Positions 1-9,736 of a stretch of DNA of 64,000 bases are shown piece after piece. Source of the DNA: Nostoc sp. UHCC 0926 (lineage in GTDB: Bacteria; Cyanobacteriota; Cyanobacteriia; Cyanobacteriales; Nostocaceae); contig NZ_CP117768.1 in assembly GCF_028623165.1 (NCBI RefSeq), positions 5,398,001 to 5,462,000 of the forward strand. Reading direction: 5' to 3'. The stretch's first letter is position 1. Each line of letters begins with the position of its first letter. The notes under the pieces are model-generated. The model had not been told where the DNA came from and did not search any database. It saw only the letters and a list, made by a program, of their open reading frames with translations. A program made the translations under genes and the position numbers.

Positions 1-132
1 AACAAGCTCTGAAAAAGCTTTTTGAGCCATTGAAATAGCCGCTTGAGCATCTGCTGCACCATCGAATATTGCTTATCCTAAAATTGTAGCGATCGCACTG
101 GACTATGGCGCTAGTTCAGTCAATAAAATGTA

Positions 133-239
133 TATAGCGGTTCCCATTCAGATGCGGTACAGCATTATATCGCCAGGTGTAGGGGCACGGCAATGCCGTG
201 CCCCTACGGGTGTACCTCACATAAGCGAGAACCGCTATA
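133..239. repeat. MITE-like repeat with TATAGCGGTT ends
   Basis: The segment opens with TATAGCGGTT and closes with its reverse complement AACCGCTATA. Inside is a perfect hairpin built on TAGGGGCACGGC / GCCGTGCCCCTA. A second unit with nearly the same ends and a different interior lies at 56264-56400, and a lone end-like piece sits near 52793. No coding potential is seen. This fits a small non-autonomous inverted-repeat element; the mobilising enzyme is not visible. Confidence 0.6.
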
Positions 240-264
240 GACAGAAAATCTCTTTTTTACTCTA

Positions 265-304
265 GGGCATTGGGCATTGGGCATTGGGCATTGGGCATTG
301 GGCA
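265..304. repeat. 7-bp tandem repeat (GGGCATT)
   Basis: Five and a half head-to-tail copies of GGGCATT follow a T-rich stretch. This is a simple-sequence repeat common between Nostoc genes, and the copy number is probably variable. Nothing else is recognised in the non-coding stretch 1-768 apart from the MITE and the 21-bp array. Confidence 0.85.
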
Positions 305-589
305 GAGGAGAAAGACTTACTGCAATTTTCCCTCTGCTCCCCTGCACCGCTGCTTCCCCTGCTTGCCTCAACAAATAACTAAACTCAGTGCCATTCGGCT
401 TTAGCCTTTACTACAAACCTTTAATTATTCACACTCACTTACTTGAACCAATGGTACTTAACAACGTTGCTTAACATTGGCTCAACTGAGTATAGGCGAT
501 GTTTAATAATTTAGACTAAGTACAGTTTTGCGTAAAAGCGTAGCGTTTTTAATGCAGGGGAACGCATTAACATTCCAAGGGAATGCATT

Positions 590-768
590 GGCATTGCATT
601 GAGACGCATTAATAAGGCAAGCTGACGCATTAACAAGGCGGCCGACGCATTAACAAGGCAAGCCGACGCATTAATAAGGCAAGCCGACGCATTAACAAAG
701 TAAACCGACGCATTAACAAAGCAAGGTATTGCCAAATTTAATTCGCTACGAATTAGTGAAATGTTGTA
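590..768. repeat. 21-bp tandem array plus conserved flank
   Basis: About five copies of a 21-bp unit starting GACGCATTAA lie here, degenerating on the left. A conserved flank of about 45 bp (around CCAAATTTAATTCGCTACG) follows at 731-773. The same flank in reverse complement (41826-41875) adjoins another 21-bp array of different sequence. Because 21 is a multiple of 3, the array stays open in several frames and gives spurious heptapeptide ORFs. The flank reaches the TAG stop codon of the next gene (769-771). Confidence 0.75.
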
Positions 769-3693
769 CTAAGCGATAGTCAGATTGACTCGCACAATCA
801 TATCGTTGAAATCTTTGTCACCACCACTTGCTAAATCCTCAAAGCCAAAAACATTATTCCCTAACAAGCGAATGTGATCTACTTTATCAGCGTTAGCTCC
901 CAAGAATGGGAAGTAAACTGCTGGATCGTTATTTGAATTGCTATCAAGTAAAGCATTAGGCGTACCATTAGTAATAATAAATGGTACAAAGATAGAACCT
1001 GGCTGGAAAGTTCCTGTGAAAGTTGCACTACCTTGGTTATTAACTGTCAAGTCAATGCCTGCAACCCGCCCACGAACAGCGGCTTCAGTATAACCAGCCT
1101 GTCCGGTGAGAATATCTGCTTTGCCATCTCCGTTGGTGTCAATGCCACCATTTTCATCAGCTACTTGATAGAAGCCGATAAAATTATTGAAAGCTGCTTC
1201 TCTGTTGACCACAAAATCAGCTTTTACCTGACTTGTGACACCGCGCAAATCAATCACTTCTCCTTGGGAGTTTCCTTGCAGATTTGTACCCAGAGGTAAT
1301 GAATCATTTGTGGACTGAATTTTTACCACCAGATTATTGAAGTCAGCAGCGTTATTACCAGAGCCATCTTTCGAAGCAAGGGAAAAGTCATCATTCCCCA
1401 AGTCTGTAATCTTTTGCGTTAAAGGATCAGAAAATAGTATGTCTGTGAGTGAAGTTACTCCAGTCCGTACACCATCAGTTGTGCTATTTTTCACCAAATA
1501 AAATCTGAAGTTATCACCGGAGTTAAATTCCAACAGATGTGTCAAATTGTCAGTATTAAACCCATTGGGAAGATTGGCAATAGCAGAGAAAATTACCTTA
1601 GCTCGGTCTAAAGCTGCTTGGGCATAACCTGCTGCGCCTGGAGCAATACCATTGATATTACCTTGAGCATCGTCAACGGTAAACACTCCTAGTTCATTTA
1701 CAAGATTAGAGCTTTGTCCGGTGAGAGTAACTTGAAGTTTTGATTTGCTACTGCTATTAGAGATTTTAAAGATATTATCCGCAACTTTTGAAAGCTTGAA
1801 GGTAGGTGCATCATTTCCTGTGTCTAGGCTAAAGGCAGCAGTTGCGGGGGTAATGCCACCATTGCCATCGATGACATTGTAGTTAAGGTTAACTGTACCC
1901 TTGTAGTTAGCAGCGGGGTTAAAGGTGTAAGTTCCATCGCCATTGTCAGTCAGAGTGCCATTGGTAGCAGTTAATCCAGAAACAGAAAGGGTATCATTGT
2001 CAACATCGGTGAACCCTTGTAAGAGTTGAACGGCAGTGATGGCATAAGCGGTATTTTCTGTACCATTGCTGAGGGTAGCTGCTGTTGCTGTGAGGGTGGG
2101 TGCGTCGTTGACAAGCGTGATATTGATAGTTGCGGTGGCACTTGCCGTCTCGCTGGCGTTGTTTTCAACGGAAACAGTCAAGGTCTTCGACGTGTCGGGG
2201 TTATCGGAAGTGTTGTTGTACTGAACCCTCCTAGCGATGGTGGATAGATGGGTGTCATTTAGAACTGGTACTGCCTGGGTAACGGTCACGTCGTCGATGT
2301 AAACCTGTGCGCCTGCACCCGTACCACCGCTAAAGTCGTAAGTACCGGCAACGAAGACGAACTTATACTCACCAGCCTTGGAGAGGGTAATTGTCTTTGT
2401 TGCCCAAGTAGTGGAGGCATTGCCACTGCTACCCGTCTCGTTCAGAATAGTCTCGATGTAGCCAGTGTTGACATCAACGATGTAGCCATAAACGTCATAG
2501 GCATCATTGCCACCCTGAGCCTGCCATTCAAAAGATACCTTGTCGCCAACTGATAGGTATGCCGTACTATTGCTGTAGATGTACGGCCCGCGAACGATAT
2601 CATAGCCTTGGGCGGTCGTGATTCCTGAACTCGTCAACCGGACGGAATTGCCAGACCCATCGTTCTGAGTGGAATCGAGGACTGTTTTCATACTGCCAGG
2701 GTCTGCGGCCGTATTTTTGTCGGCGTTGGGCGCGTTTGCCGGAATAGTCGTGTCGATGGGCGTTGGCAAGCCAGCGATGGTATCGATACCGAATTTTACC
2801 TGCTGGTTCACGCTAGTCCAGCCCGGTATGGTGGTACTTCCAGGCGAGCCGAGATTAAAATTGCCGTTCTTGAAATCGTCGTTGGAGAAGTTTATCCGCA
2901 GCTTTTGACCGTTTTGACCGTTGAACGTCGGGTCTACGCTGCCGACTACTGCTGCTTTAGTCCCATTGCCGATATAAACCGTATCACCAAAAATGGAAAT
3001 TTCACTGTTGACGGTGGAAGGGCTTCCATCGGTGATTAGCGTCAGATTGTCGAATGAGGTCGCGGTGTCCAGGCTGAACTCGATATAGCCGCCCTTGTAG
3101 TCCGTACCCCCTGAGAAGCTTATGTCGTTGTCCAAGACAATGGCAGGAGCCTGCTCGGTATAGGATGAATTGCTGAGGTTGTTAATGCTCGGTGTCAGTC
3201 GTCCCATCCAGGTCGCCAGCACCGCTTCATTGAATGGGGCAGGTGCGTTTGTTCCTGTCGAGCTAACGTCGAGCGACCAGTAACCATTACCAATTACCTG
3301 GCGCGACGCAGCTACCTCTGCTCCAGTCAGTTGATGCAACTTCTCTATAAACTCTTCGCCTGCATCGCCAGCAGCCACGTTACAACCATAGAGATGGAGA
3401 GACGGGGAGGTGGAGAGAGTGAACCAGGTTTGAAGTTGTGACGTGTAGTGGTGCAAGGTATCAAGACACAGTCTGGTGTTGCGTAGGTATAAGCAACCGG
3501 GGCTACCATGAGAAACAATGTGAACTGTGTTAACTTCTGGACGGTGTTGCAGAATTTGGGTAATTTGGGCTACACCATCTTGCTCACCAGAAAGGACGTG
3601 CGCTTCAATACCAGGTAAAGCCCCCTGCAATAAAGTCTCAATATCATTAACAGTCGCATCAATAAAAAGTAGTTGAGTCGGTTTGTAATTCAT
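769..3693 (-). CDS. DUF4347 / cadherin-like / DUF4114 surface protein
   Basis: This large protein of 974 residues has the composition of a secreted adhesin. Residues about 5-160 are a DUF4347 domain (LLFIDATVND start, HIVSHGSPG motif, LYGCNVAAG). The middle is a series of beta-rich, Asn/Thr/Gly-rich segments; around residues 540-640 it reads as a cadherin-like (tandem-95 type) repeat with NGDGTYTFNP. The C-terminus, about 835-974, is a DUF4114 domain ending in DKDFNDMIVRVNLTIA. No classical signal peptide is seen, as is usual for DUF4347 proteins, which are often exported by type I systems. The exact role is unknown; surface attachment is inferred from domain content. The ATG at 3693 is the natural start. 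The stop codon lies inside a dispersed-repeat flank. Confidence 0.85.
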   Translation of the reverse strand: MNYKPTQLLFIDATVNDIETLLQGALPGIEAHVLSGEQDGVAQITQILQHRPEVNTVHIVSHGSPGCLYLRNTRLCLDTLHHYTSQLQTWFTLSTSPSLHLYGCNVAAGDAGEEFIEKLHQLTGAEVAASRQVIGNGYWSLDVSSTGTNAPAPFNEAVLATWMGRLTPSINNLSNSSYTEQAPAIVLDNDISFSGGTDYKGGYIEFSLDTATSFDNLTLITDGSPSTVNSEISIFGDTVYIGNGTKAAVVGSVDPTFNGQNGQKLRINFSNDDFKNGNFNLGSPGSTTIPGWTSVNQQVKFGIDTIAGLPTPIDTTIPANAPNADKNTAADPGSMKTVLDSTQNDGSGNSVRLTSSGITTAQGYDIVRGPYIYSNSTAYLSVGDKVSFEWQAQGGNDAYDVYGYIVDVNTGYIETILNETGSSGNASTTWATKTITLSKAGEYKFVFVAGTYDFSGGTGAGAQVYIDDVTVTQAVPVLNDTHLSTIARRVQYNNTSDNPDTSKTLTVSVENNASETASATATINITLVNDAPTLTATAATLSNGTENTAYAITAVQLLQGFTDVDNDTLSVSGLTATNGTLTDNGDGTYTFNPAANYKGTVNLNYNVIDGNGGITPATAAFSLDTGNDAPTFKLSKVADNIFKISNSSSKSKLQVTLTGQSSNLVNELGVFTVDDAQGNINGIAPGAAGYAQAALDRAKVIFSAIANLPNGFNTDNLTHLLEFNSGDNFRFYLVKNSTTDGVRTGVTSLTDILFSDPLTQKITDLGNDDFSLASKDGSGNNAADFNNLVVKIQSTNDSLPLGTNLQGNSQGEVIDLRGVTSQVKADFVVNREAAFNNFIGFYQVADENGGIDTNGDGKADILTGQAGYTEAAVRGRVAGIDLTVNNQGSATFTGTFQPGSIFVPFIITNGTPNALLDSNSNNDPAVYFPFLGANADKVDHIRLLGNNVFGFEDLASGGDKDFNDMIVRVNLTIA

Positions 3694-4386
3694 GTTATAA
3701 TTTATCTTCTAAAAAATTTTGGTTTACTGATTAAATGTTGGTGACTGTTTGCTATTTAAAAGCAGACGGAAATAGCGTCCTGATTCTTTGTAGAACAAGG
3801 ACAAAGACTATACAATTGCTACTGTTATGCAACAATGAAAATCTTTAACTAAAGAAACCTCAAAACGTTAGTTTATGTAGCCTCAGCCTCCAAGTCACAA
3901 GTTATTAGGAGTAGTTTTAAAAGGCATTTTTTTTGTAATTTATGTAAATCTAACGATACTTTTTCTTTTAAACTACAGTATAAACACTTAAAAAATTGCG
4001 TTTCTGTTAGTCTAGCTTGAGTATATATAGGACTTACGCACTGAAGCCTGAAACGTAGATCCCCCTAGCCCCTTAAGGAGGTTGGGGGATCTGAGTGTGT
4101 AAGTCCTGATTGAGCAATAGTTATTCTTCCCTACTCCCAATTTTCCTTTGTAGAACAAATGTACTAAATAATATGCTATAATTCCCATACATTGATGTTG
4201 AAATCATAGTAGAGGATAAGCTCTGGCTGCAAGTTTCCTGAGTGCCAAAATTTACGGCATTAGTTGAGTCTTGCGCTATGGCAAAAATCGACAAACAAAG
4301 CAGGTACGAGAGTTTAAAATAGTTGAATCCTAAACTCGACTCGGTGCTAGTAATTAACTTTGAAAGGCATTGAAGTCTATATTTTC
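3694..4386. other. Non-coding gap upstream of dnaX
   Basis: This is AT-rich intergenic DNA between the divergent adhesin and dnaX genes. The only structured item is the inverted-repeat unit at 4029-4107, listed separately. No ORF with convincing coding character is seen. Promoters of both flanking genes must lie here, but I cannot place them with confidence. Confidence 0.6.
4029..4107. repeat. MITE-like repeat, AGGACTTACGCAC ends (copy 1)
   Basis: The unit starts AGGACTTACGCACT and ends AGTGTGTAAGTCCT, its near reverse complement. Its interior is an imperfect hairpin around CCCCTTAAGGAGG. Units with the same ends but unrelated interiors lie at 12220-12319 and 16523-16698, so the ends define a family. 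Confidence 0.65.
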
Positions 4387-6441
4387 ATGTCTTACGAACC
4401 CCTGCACCACAAATATCGCCCCAAAAGTTTTGCTGAACTGGTGGGTCAAGAGGCGATCGCTACCACCCTCACGAACGCGATCGGCACATCCAAAATCGCC
4501 CCTGCCTATTTATTCACTGGGCCCAGAGGTACGGGGAAAACTTCTAGTGCCCGGATTCTGGCTAAATCTCTCAATTGTCTCAAAAGTGACAAGCCCACTG
4601 CTGAACCCTGCGGCGTGTGTGAGGTTTGTCAGGGGATCACCAAGGGCTACGCCTTAGATGTAATTGAAATCGATGCCGCTAGTAATACTGGTGTCGATAA
4701 TATCCGCGAGTTGATTGAAAAAGCCCAGTTTGCTCCTGTGCAGTGTCGCTACAAGGTTTATGTAATCGACGAGTGTCATATGCTCAGTACCCAGGCATTT
4801 AACGCGCTACTTAAGACACTAGAAGAACCACCGAGACATGTGGTTTTTGTATTGGCGACAACAGACCCGCAACGGGTGTTACCAACAATTATTTCGCGCT
4901 GTCAAAGGTTTGATTTTAGACGCATTCAGTTAGAGGCGATGGTCAAGCATTTAAGTGCGATCGCATCTTATGAAAACATTCATATTTCAGGCGATGCTGT
5001 AACCTTGGTAGCCCAACTTGCTCAGGGAGGGTTGCGGGATGCTGAAAGTCTACTTGACCAATTGGGTTTGTTAGCGGGTGAAGTGACACCGGATAGAGTT
5101 TGGGATTTGGTTGGGACAGTGAGCGAACAGGACTTGCTAGGGCTTTTAAATGCGATCGCTCAAGATAAACCCGAAGCAGTTCTAGACTGTACCCATAAAA
5201 TTCTAGATCGTGGGCGAGAACCGCTAACTCTTCTGCAAAATCTCGCCGCCTTTTACCGCGATTTACTGATTGCCAGAACAGCACCCAACCGCCACGATTT
5301 GGTTGCTTGTACTCAGCAAACCTGGACAGCGCTGGTTGAGTTTGCCCAATACTTCGATATGAGCGTGATTTTAGCAGGACAGAAACACCTGCGAGAAGCT
5401 GAAGTGCAAATTAAAAATACCACCCAGCCGCGTTTGTGGTTGGAAGTAACATTACTAGGATTGTTACCCAGTGCAACGAATATTCACCCACAAGCCCCAA
5501 GTGTCGCGCCGCGAGTTAACACACCTGCTGTATCTCCAAGCTATCCTCCAGCAGTTGCTCAAAATCACGCCGTCTCTTCTTTACCTCTAGCTGAACCGCA
5601 AACAAATCATAATTCTGCATCTCCCAATCACCTAGCAGCTGCCCAAAATCAGCCCTTTACTTCATCTCCCACAGTTGAACGACAAACAAATCACAATTCT
5701 GCTGCTAACTCAGTTTCACCACCAACCCCAGAACCTGTATCTGTTCCTGTGCCGCCTGCGAAAATCGAACCAGTAACTTCAGAAGTTGTTGAAGAACCAG
5801 AATATGACTTAACTCAGGTTTGGCAACAGGTGCGTGCTAATTTTCCGATGCCTTCCAGACAAGCTTTATTGGGGCAAATGTGCCAGCTAATAGAGTTTAA
5901 CGGTACTGTAGCGCGTATTGCTGTCAAAGGTTCTAAATGGTATGAAACACTTAAATCTGATCTGCCGATGATGAAGGCAGCTTTCCAGCAGACTTTTAAG
6001 CGTGAAGTTCAAGTAAATCTGGAACAAGTAAGCTCTGTAACTCCTACCTCAGCGAGAAAAGCTCCTCCGCCAAAAGACTCTACTCGCGTTCAGCAACCGC
6101 CTTCTCCCAGTTACAACCAGCAAATTCCACCTTCAGCGCCAGTACCACAGCCAGCAACTCCACCACCGGCAACAGCACCAGTAAAAACCGAGTCGGTAGC
6201 AAGGAATGGAAATGGGGTAAATGGAAATGGGGCAAATGGAAATGGGGTGTTCGCTTTGCCTACAGCGCCAAAGCGAACACCCACACCTGATTGGGAACCT
6301 GACGAAGTAGCGATCGCAGCTCAACGTCTAGCAGAATTCTTCAACGGACAAATTATCCGCTTTGCAGAGGATTCAACACAATTCTCCGATTCTATAACTA
6401 CACCTGAGTGGGTAGAGGAATCAGAAGTTGATGATGAATAA
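4387..6441 (+). CDS. dnaX: DNA polymerase III subunit gamma/tau
   Basis: This is the clamp-loader ATPase of the replicative polymerase. The N-terminus reads YEPLHHKYRPKSFAELVGQE, followed by Walker A GPRGTGKTS, a four-cysteine zinc module (about residues 64-79) and the Walker B/DECH-like VIDECHML, then an SRC sensor region. Residues about 390-480 and 570-650 are Pro/Ser/Gln- and Gly/Asn-rich linkers, typical of the variable tau part. The ATG at 4387 (MSYEPL) is preferred over an in-frame TTG at 4360, because DnaX proteins begin just before the YRP motif. Length is 684 residues. No intein is present, although dnaX of some other cyanobacteria carries one. A strong terminator follows. Confidence 0.95.
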   Translation: MSYEPLHHKYRPKSFAELVGQEAIATTLTNAIGTSKIAPAYLFTGPRGTGKTSSARILAKSLNCLKSDKPTAEPCGVCEVCQGITKGYALDVIEIDAASNTGVDNIRELIEKAQFAPVQCRYKVYVIDECHMLSTQAFNALLKTLEEPPRHVVFVLATTDPQRVLPTIISRCQRFDFRRIQLEAMVKHLSAIASYENIHISGDAVTLVAQLAQGGLRDAESLLDQLGLLAGEVTPDRVWDLVGTVSEQDLLGLLNAIAQDKPEAVLDCTHKILDRGREPLTLLQNLAAFYRDLLIARTAPNRHDLVACTQQTWTALVEFAQYFDMSVILAGQKHLREAEVQIKNTTQPRLWLEVTLLGLLPSATNIHPQAPSVAPRVNTPAVSPSYPPAVAQNHAVSSLPLAEPQTNHNSASPNHLAAAQNQPFTSSPTVERQTNHNSAANSVSPPTPEPVSVPVPPAKIEPVTSEVVEEPEYDLTQVWQQVRANFPMPSRQALLGQMCQLIEFNGTVARIAVKGSKWYETLKSDLPMMKAAFQQTFKREVQVNLEQVSSVTPTSARKAPPPKDSTRVQQPPSPSYNQQIPPSAPVPQPATPPPATAPVKTESVARNGNGVNGNGANGNGVFALPTAPKRTPTPDWEPDEVAIAAQRLAEFFNGQIIRFAEDSTQFSDSITTPEWVEESEVDDE

Positions 6442-6442
6442 A

Positions 6443-6480
6443 AAAATGCAAAATTATTTTTGCTAATTTTGCATTTTAAA
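6443..6480 (+). terminator. Hairpin terminator after dnaX
   Basis: A 14-bp perfect stem (AAAATGCAAAATTA with TAATTTTGCATTTT) flanks a T-rich loop, two bases after the dnaX stop codon. The stem is AT-rich, so it may act in both directions between the convergent dnaX and glycosyltransferase genes. Confidence 0.7.
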
Positions 6481-6508
6481 TTTTAAATTTTAAATTCTCC
6501 GTTGGGGG

Positions 6509-7915
6509 CTATTCCCCATTCCCCGTATGTAAGGTTTTCACCCATTTCAAGCGCTTTGGTCTTACCGACATGCGGGCAGTAGTACTGCTCATGACCACTA
6601 ACCAGTGCAACATATATAAACTGCCACGCAGGGTTTGCACCAGCATCAGAAAATATGTAGAAAGTGAGAATTTCTGATCTTGACGTATCCGCCTTAGACC
6701 TGTGTACATCCCCACCATCGACATAGTAACGGACAAGCCTGTGATCGGACTTAACATTGGTGGACGATGACGGGCGATCGCCATTAGTAAATCTGGTACT
6801 GTTGCTGTCGGCAAGATATACATAATCAGCATAAAAATCAGCAAATCCCAGCTTTTGCGCCATCCCATGCGGTTTTTGAGAATTAAATCCCAATAATCCA
6901 AATAGCGTTGATATCCGCCTTCTGCCCAACGGTTGCGCTGATGCCAGAGTGCAACAGCACTTGTCACTCCTTCTTCTTGCACCGCTGGATGGAAAACACA
7001 CTCAATATCCCATTTATCCAAATGTAAACGGATTGTCAAATCCAAATCATCGGTAATGGTTTCCTCATTCCAGCCACCGCAGCTTTCCAAGGCTGAACGC
7101 CGGACAAATTGACCATTGCCTCGCAGTTCGCCAATACCACCAAGGGCAGTCCGCTGTTGCTGAAACCAGGTATCAAGTGCCATTTCTGCCATTTGACCCT
7201 TAGTCCAAAAGTTTTCTTTAGCGTTGGCGATCGCTTTTCGCACCTGCACCGCCCCCACCTTTTCTCTTTGAAATAAAGGTATTACCTGTAGTAACAAGTC
7301 TGGTGTCACTTGGGCATCAGCATCAAATACTGCTATAATGTCGCCCTTTGTCAGCGGCAATACCTGATTCAACGCCCCTGATTTGCCACCACTAGCTTCT
7401 GCTGAACGCCTTAGTATTTTCAGTTGCTCGTGTTTCTGCTCTAGTTCTGCTAATAAATGTGGCGTGCTATCACTGCTGTGATCGTCAATTATCCATACTT
7501 CGTACTGCCCACCTGGATATTCCAGATTACAAAGATTTTTGACTAATTTAGCAATTACCGCTTCCTCATTTTTCGCAGCCACTAGCACAGATACAGAGGG
7601 CAAATCTCCCTGTATTTCTTTTGGATAGCGACGGGATTTAGTAAACACTACCACCAAAGCATGAAATCCTAGAATGGTGGTCAGTCCTAGAATTAATATG
7701 GAAGCCCAAGAAACTAAATGTAGAGCGATCGTGCCACTCCAGACGATAGTCAAGACTAGAGCGGCTTTGCGTCTACGGCCTTGAAACTGGGATGTTAGAG
7801 ACACAGGTTCTGTCTCAGACCCTGACTCCTCATCTACTGATAGGTCAGACAACAAGGAGTTGAGCGAATCAAGCTCTTGATAAGAATCTTCTTCGGGCCA
7901 GGAATTCGCTGGCAT
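6509..7915 (-). CDS. Family 2 glycosyltransferase, membrane, processive type
   Basis: This 468-residue inner-membrane glycosyltransferase has two N-terminal hydrophobic segments (about 50-95), then a GT-A domain. Visible motifs are the nucleotide-sugar region IIDDHSSDSTP, the metal-binding DADAQ, ETITDDLDLT (TED-like catalytic region) and HQRNRWAEGG, which matches the Q(Q/R)xRW motif of cellulose/chitin/hyaluronan-synthase-like enzymes. C-terminal membrane segments follow. The family transfers sugar from a nucleotide donor onto a growing polysaccharide or lipid; the substrate is not evident. It is transcribed towards dnaX, and the ATG at 7915 is the natural start. Confidence 0.85.
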   Translation of the reverse strand: MPANSWPEEDSYQELDSLNSLLSDLSVDEESGSETEPVSLTSQFQGRRRKAALVLTIVWSGTIALHLVSWASILILGLTTILGFHALVVVFTKSRRYPKEIQGDLPSVSVLVAAKNEEAVIAKLVKNLCNLEYPGGQYEVWIIDDHSSDSTPHLLAELEQKHEQLKILRRSAEASGGKSGALNQVLPLTKGDIIAVFDADAQVTPDLLLQVIPLFQREKVGAVQVRKAIANAKENFWTKGQMAEMALDTWFQQQRTALGGIGELRGNGQFVRRSALESCGGWNEETITDDLDLTIRLHLDKWDIECVFHPAVQEEGVTSAVALWHQRNRWAEGGYQRYLDYWDLILKNRMGWRKSWDLLIFMLIMYILPTATVPDLLMAIARHRPPMLSPITGLSVTMSMVGMYTGLRRIRQDQKFSLSTYFLMLVQTLRGSLYMLHWLVVMSSTTARMSVRPKRLKWVKTLHTGNGE

Positions 7916-8668
7916 AGGTTAGTTGATTTAAAAACCAGTATTTGTCTACAGTTAGTAATTTTACGGACAAATATCCCCAAGCTACTTTTCCCGATATTAA
8001 TCGAAATGGGCAAACTGCAATACCCGCTATCCCTAAGCTACAAGCCGCTGGGACTACCTTTGTTTTCACCGTCACTGTGCATAATTACCTTGTGTTAACC
8101 ACCTTTGCTACTCTTAGACAGAGGCTTAATTCCTTTGATAACCACTTGGGTAGGAAGCTTGTAAAGTCGGACTTTCACTAATGGAAACTCCAGATTAGGA
8201 AAAGTGATCACAAGATAGCAGCAGTTCGTCGTTGCCAGCAATAGCAATAACGACATCCACCACTTTCCAGTGAGGATTTTTGGTGTTATTGCCCCCAGCT
8301 TCGATAAAAGTTAATGCAGCATCATTGTAACCGAAATTTTAATATTTCTTAGCAGTAACTTCATTTATGGGACATTGGGCATGGGCTATGGGTCAATAGT
8401 TCTTCTTCCCATGCTCCCCTACTGTGTGCTTTAGACACATTTTTTGGGAATACTACTAAGAGCTACTAACGCTCTTTTATATCTCTGAGGATAGAAAAAT
8501 AAGATGCTGACCTTGAATCTTTTTCAAAGCCTCGCTTTATCAGCAAAGCCAAAAAAATCCTTGTTTGGAACCAAGCACGGAGAAACAAGGTTTTAAATAT
8601 TCTCTAATGAGAGTAATAAAAGAACGCTAATATCCCCAGTTGCTAACTAACTTGAGGAATATTTAACA
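7916..8668. other. 750-bp gap with a gene remnant
   Basis: There is no intact gene here. The stretch 8195-8362 holds a decayed minus-strand coding remnant listed separately. The rest (7916-8190 and 8370-8668) contains short open frames on both strands, none with recognisable sequence, plus a short GGGCAT-type simple repeat near 8370. Confidence 0.5.
8195..8362 (-). pseudogene. Unidentified gene remnant
   Basis: Reading the minus strand upstream of a TAA at 8195 gives a fluent protein-like stretch (NFGYNDAALTFIEAGG, then KVVDVVIAIAGNDELLL). It is interrupted by one in-frame stop after EVTAKKY, and no start codon follows in the same frame. The composition looks like real coding sequence rather than chance. 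I do not recognise the family. It is probably the C-terminal end of a lost gene. Confidence 0.35.
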
Positions 8669-9043
8669 ATGTCTATTGAGCAACTCCAGCCTGTCACTCA
8701 ACAACAAGCAAGTGTTTACTTACCTTACATTCAGGGTGCTAGGCGCAATTTCTTACCCTATGCCATCAGTCTTTATCAAAAAGGGGTCTTGGAGGGACAG
8801 CGGAAGATAGAAGCCAGTGAGCATGTCCCCTTTGTCGCCTCCTGGAATGTTGCTACTTTACCCTCAGACTTAACGCGTTGCCGAATCCAGTTTGATGGCA
8901 ACGCTGATCTAAGTTACGAACTGATGATGGCCAGTTTTGAGTTTATTAATTTTTTAATTGAACTTATGGACAACTATAAACGTCATCGTGCGACCGATTT
9001 TTCACAACTGTTTTACCGCAAGCTACTGCGTATAGAAGATTGA
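8669..9043 (+). CDS. Conserved-looking cyanobacterial hypothetical protein
   Basis: This 124-residue soluble protein has an ATG at 8669 preceded by a purine-rich GAGG. No transmembrane segment or known catalytic motif is visible. It has a compact mixed composition with a central VPFVASWNVATLPSDLTRCRIQF and a helical C-terminus rich in Phe/Tyr/Arg. A good terminator follows immediately, so it is probably a monocistronic gene. I do not recognise the function. Confidence 0.7.
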   Translation: MSIEQLQPVTQQQASVYLPYIQGARRNFLPYAISLYQKGVLEGQRKIEASEHVPFVASWNVATLPSDLTRCRIQFDGNADLSYELMMASFEFINFLIELMDNYKRHRATDFSQLFYRKLLRIED

Positions 9044-9047
9044 TTAA

Positions 9048-9084
9048 ACTCAGCCGGACTTTTGCCAGTTCGGCTTGTTTTTAA
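9048..9084 (+). terminator. Rho-independent terminator
   Basis: AGCCGGAC and GTTCGGCT pair (one G-U) around a short loop and are followed by TTGTTTTT, six bases after the stop of the 124-residue gene. Confidence 0.75.
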
Positions 9085-9181
9085 AACTACCCTATGTGAT
9101 TATTAAATTTATCACTATTCCATTAGCGATCGCATAAATTCTTCAAATAAAACCACGACGCGTGAACAACCACCGTTTTTT

Positions 9182-9361
9182 TAATCACGCACTAAATAAA
9201 CGTCGGTACAATTCGGCATTTTTTATCAGCACATAGTTGGCTGCTTGAGCAAACTCGCTCGTCGGGTGACTGAGCCAGTCTTCTATTTTGGCACATAACA
9301 AATCTTCAAGCGAGATACCATTCTCTTGTGCTCTAGTATTAATTAAAACGCTGACAGTGAT
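9182..9361 (-). pseudogene. Start-less ORF after the DUF5615 stop, antitoxin-like remnant
   Basis: Immediately after the TAG of the DUF5615 gene, the same frame stays open for 59 codons and reads fluently: SVLINTRAQENGISLEDLL, then EDWLSHPTSEFAQAANYVL, ending AELYRRLFSA. No ATG or GTG is present; only internal TTG codons are available. The end VLIKNAELYRRL resembles the C-terminus of small cyanobacterial antitoxin-like proteins, from memory. It could be a decayed gene missing its start, or an extension reached by stop readthrough. The first is more likely. Confidence 0.45.
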
Positions 9362-9736
9362 CTAAGAGCTTTTATCAATATAAGCACTCAAAAATACCAG
9401 TTGGTTTAGCATCTCCTCAGCCGAACGAGTAGCAACTAACTTGAGTAACCCTTGTAACTGTTGCCCTACGGAATAGCGTTGCTGCTGCAACAAGATAATG
9501 CCAGCGTGATTTCTCTCCGTAGCTAAAAACTCGTTATGCAAACAGCAGAAGTCTCTTCGGTTGTAGCTATATATGGCACGCTTTTGCTCTGTTGCCCAAA
9601 TTAGCTGCTCATCATCAGAATAGCCCTGCCTGCTCACATCGGCCACTGTCACAACATCCAAATTTGCATTACAGAAAGCTTTGATTAGAGACTTCTCAAC
9701 GCTGTCCTCATCTAAATACAAACGAATTTGGCTCAC
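9362..9736 (-). CDS. DUF5615 PIN-like protein, probable toxin
   Basis: The protein has 124 residues. It begins with IRLYLDEDS, the acidic N-terminal strand of DUF5615 (Mut7-C-like, PIN-fold) proteins, and continues with DVVTVADVSRQGYSDDEQL and SYNRRDFCCLH. The conserved acidic and D-F motif positions of the family are present. It overlaps the preceding DUF433 gene by four bases (ATGA), so the two are translationally coupled. DUF433-DUF5615 pairs are annotated as type II toxin-antitoxin-like modules; RNase activity here is inferred from fold only. Confidence 0.8.
   Translation of the reverse strand: MSQIRLYLDEDSVEKSLIKAFCNANLDVVTVADVSRQGYSDDEQLIWATEQKRAIYSYNRRDFCCLHNEFLATERNHAGIILLQQQRYSVGQQLQGLLKLVATRSAEEMLNQLVFLSAYIDKSS

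Noticed and set aside
511..735. Minus-strand 74-residue frame with repeated NASACL
   Set aside because: It is created by the 21-base array; there is no ribosome binding site and no coding character outside the repeats.
4387..6441. Intein in dnaX
   Set aside because: The protein reads straight through the Walker A region and has normal length; no intein blocks are seen.
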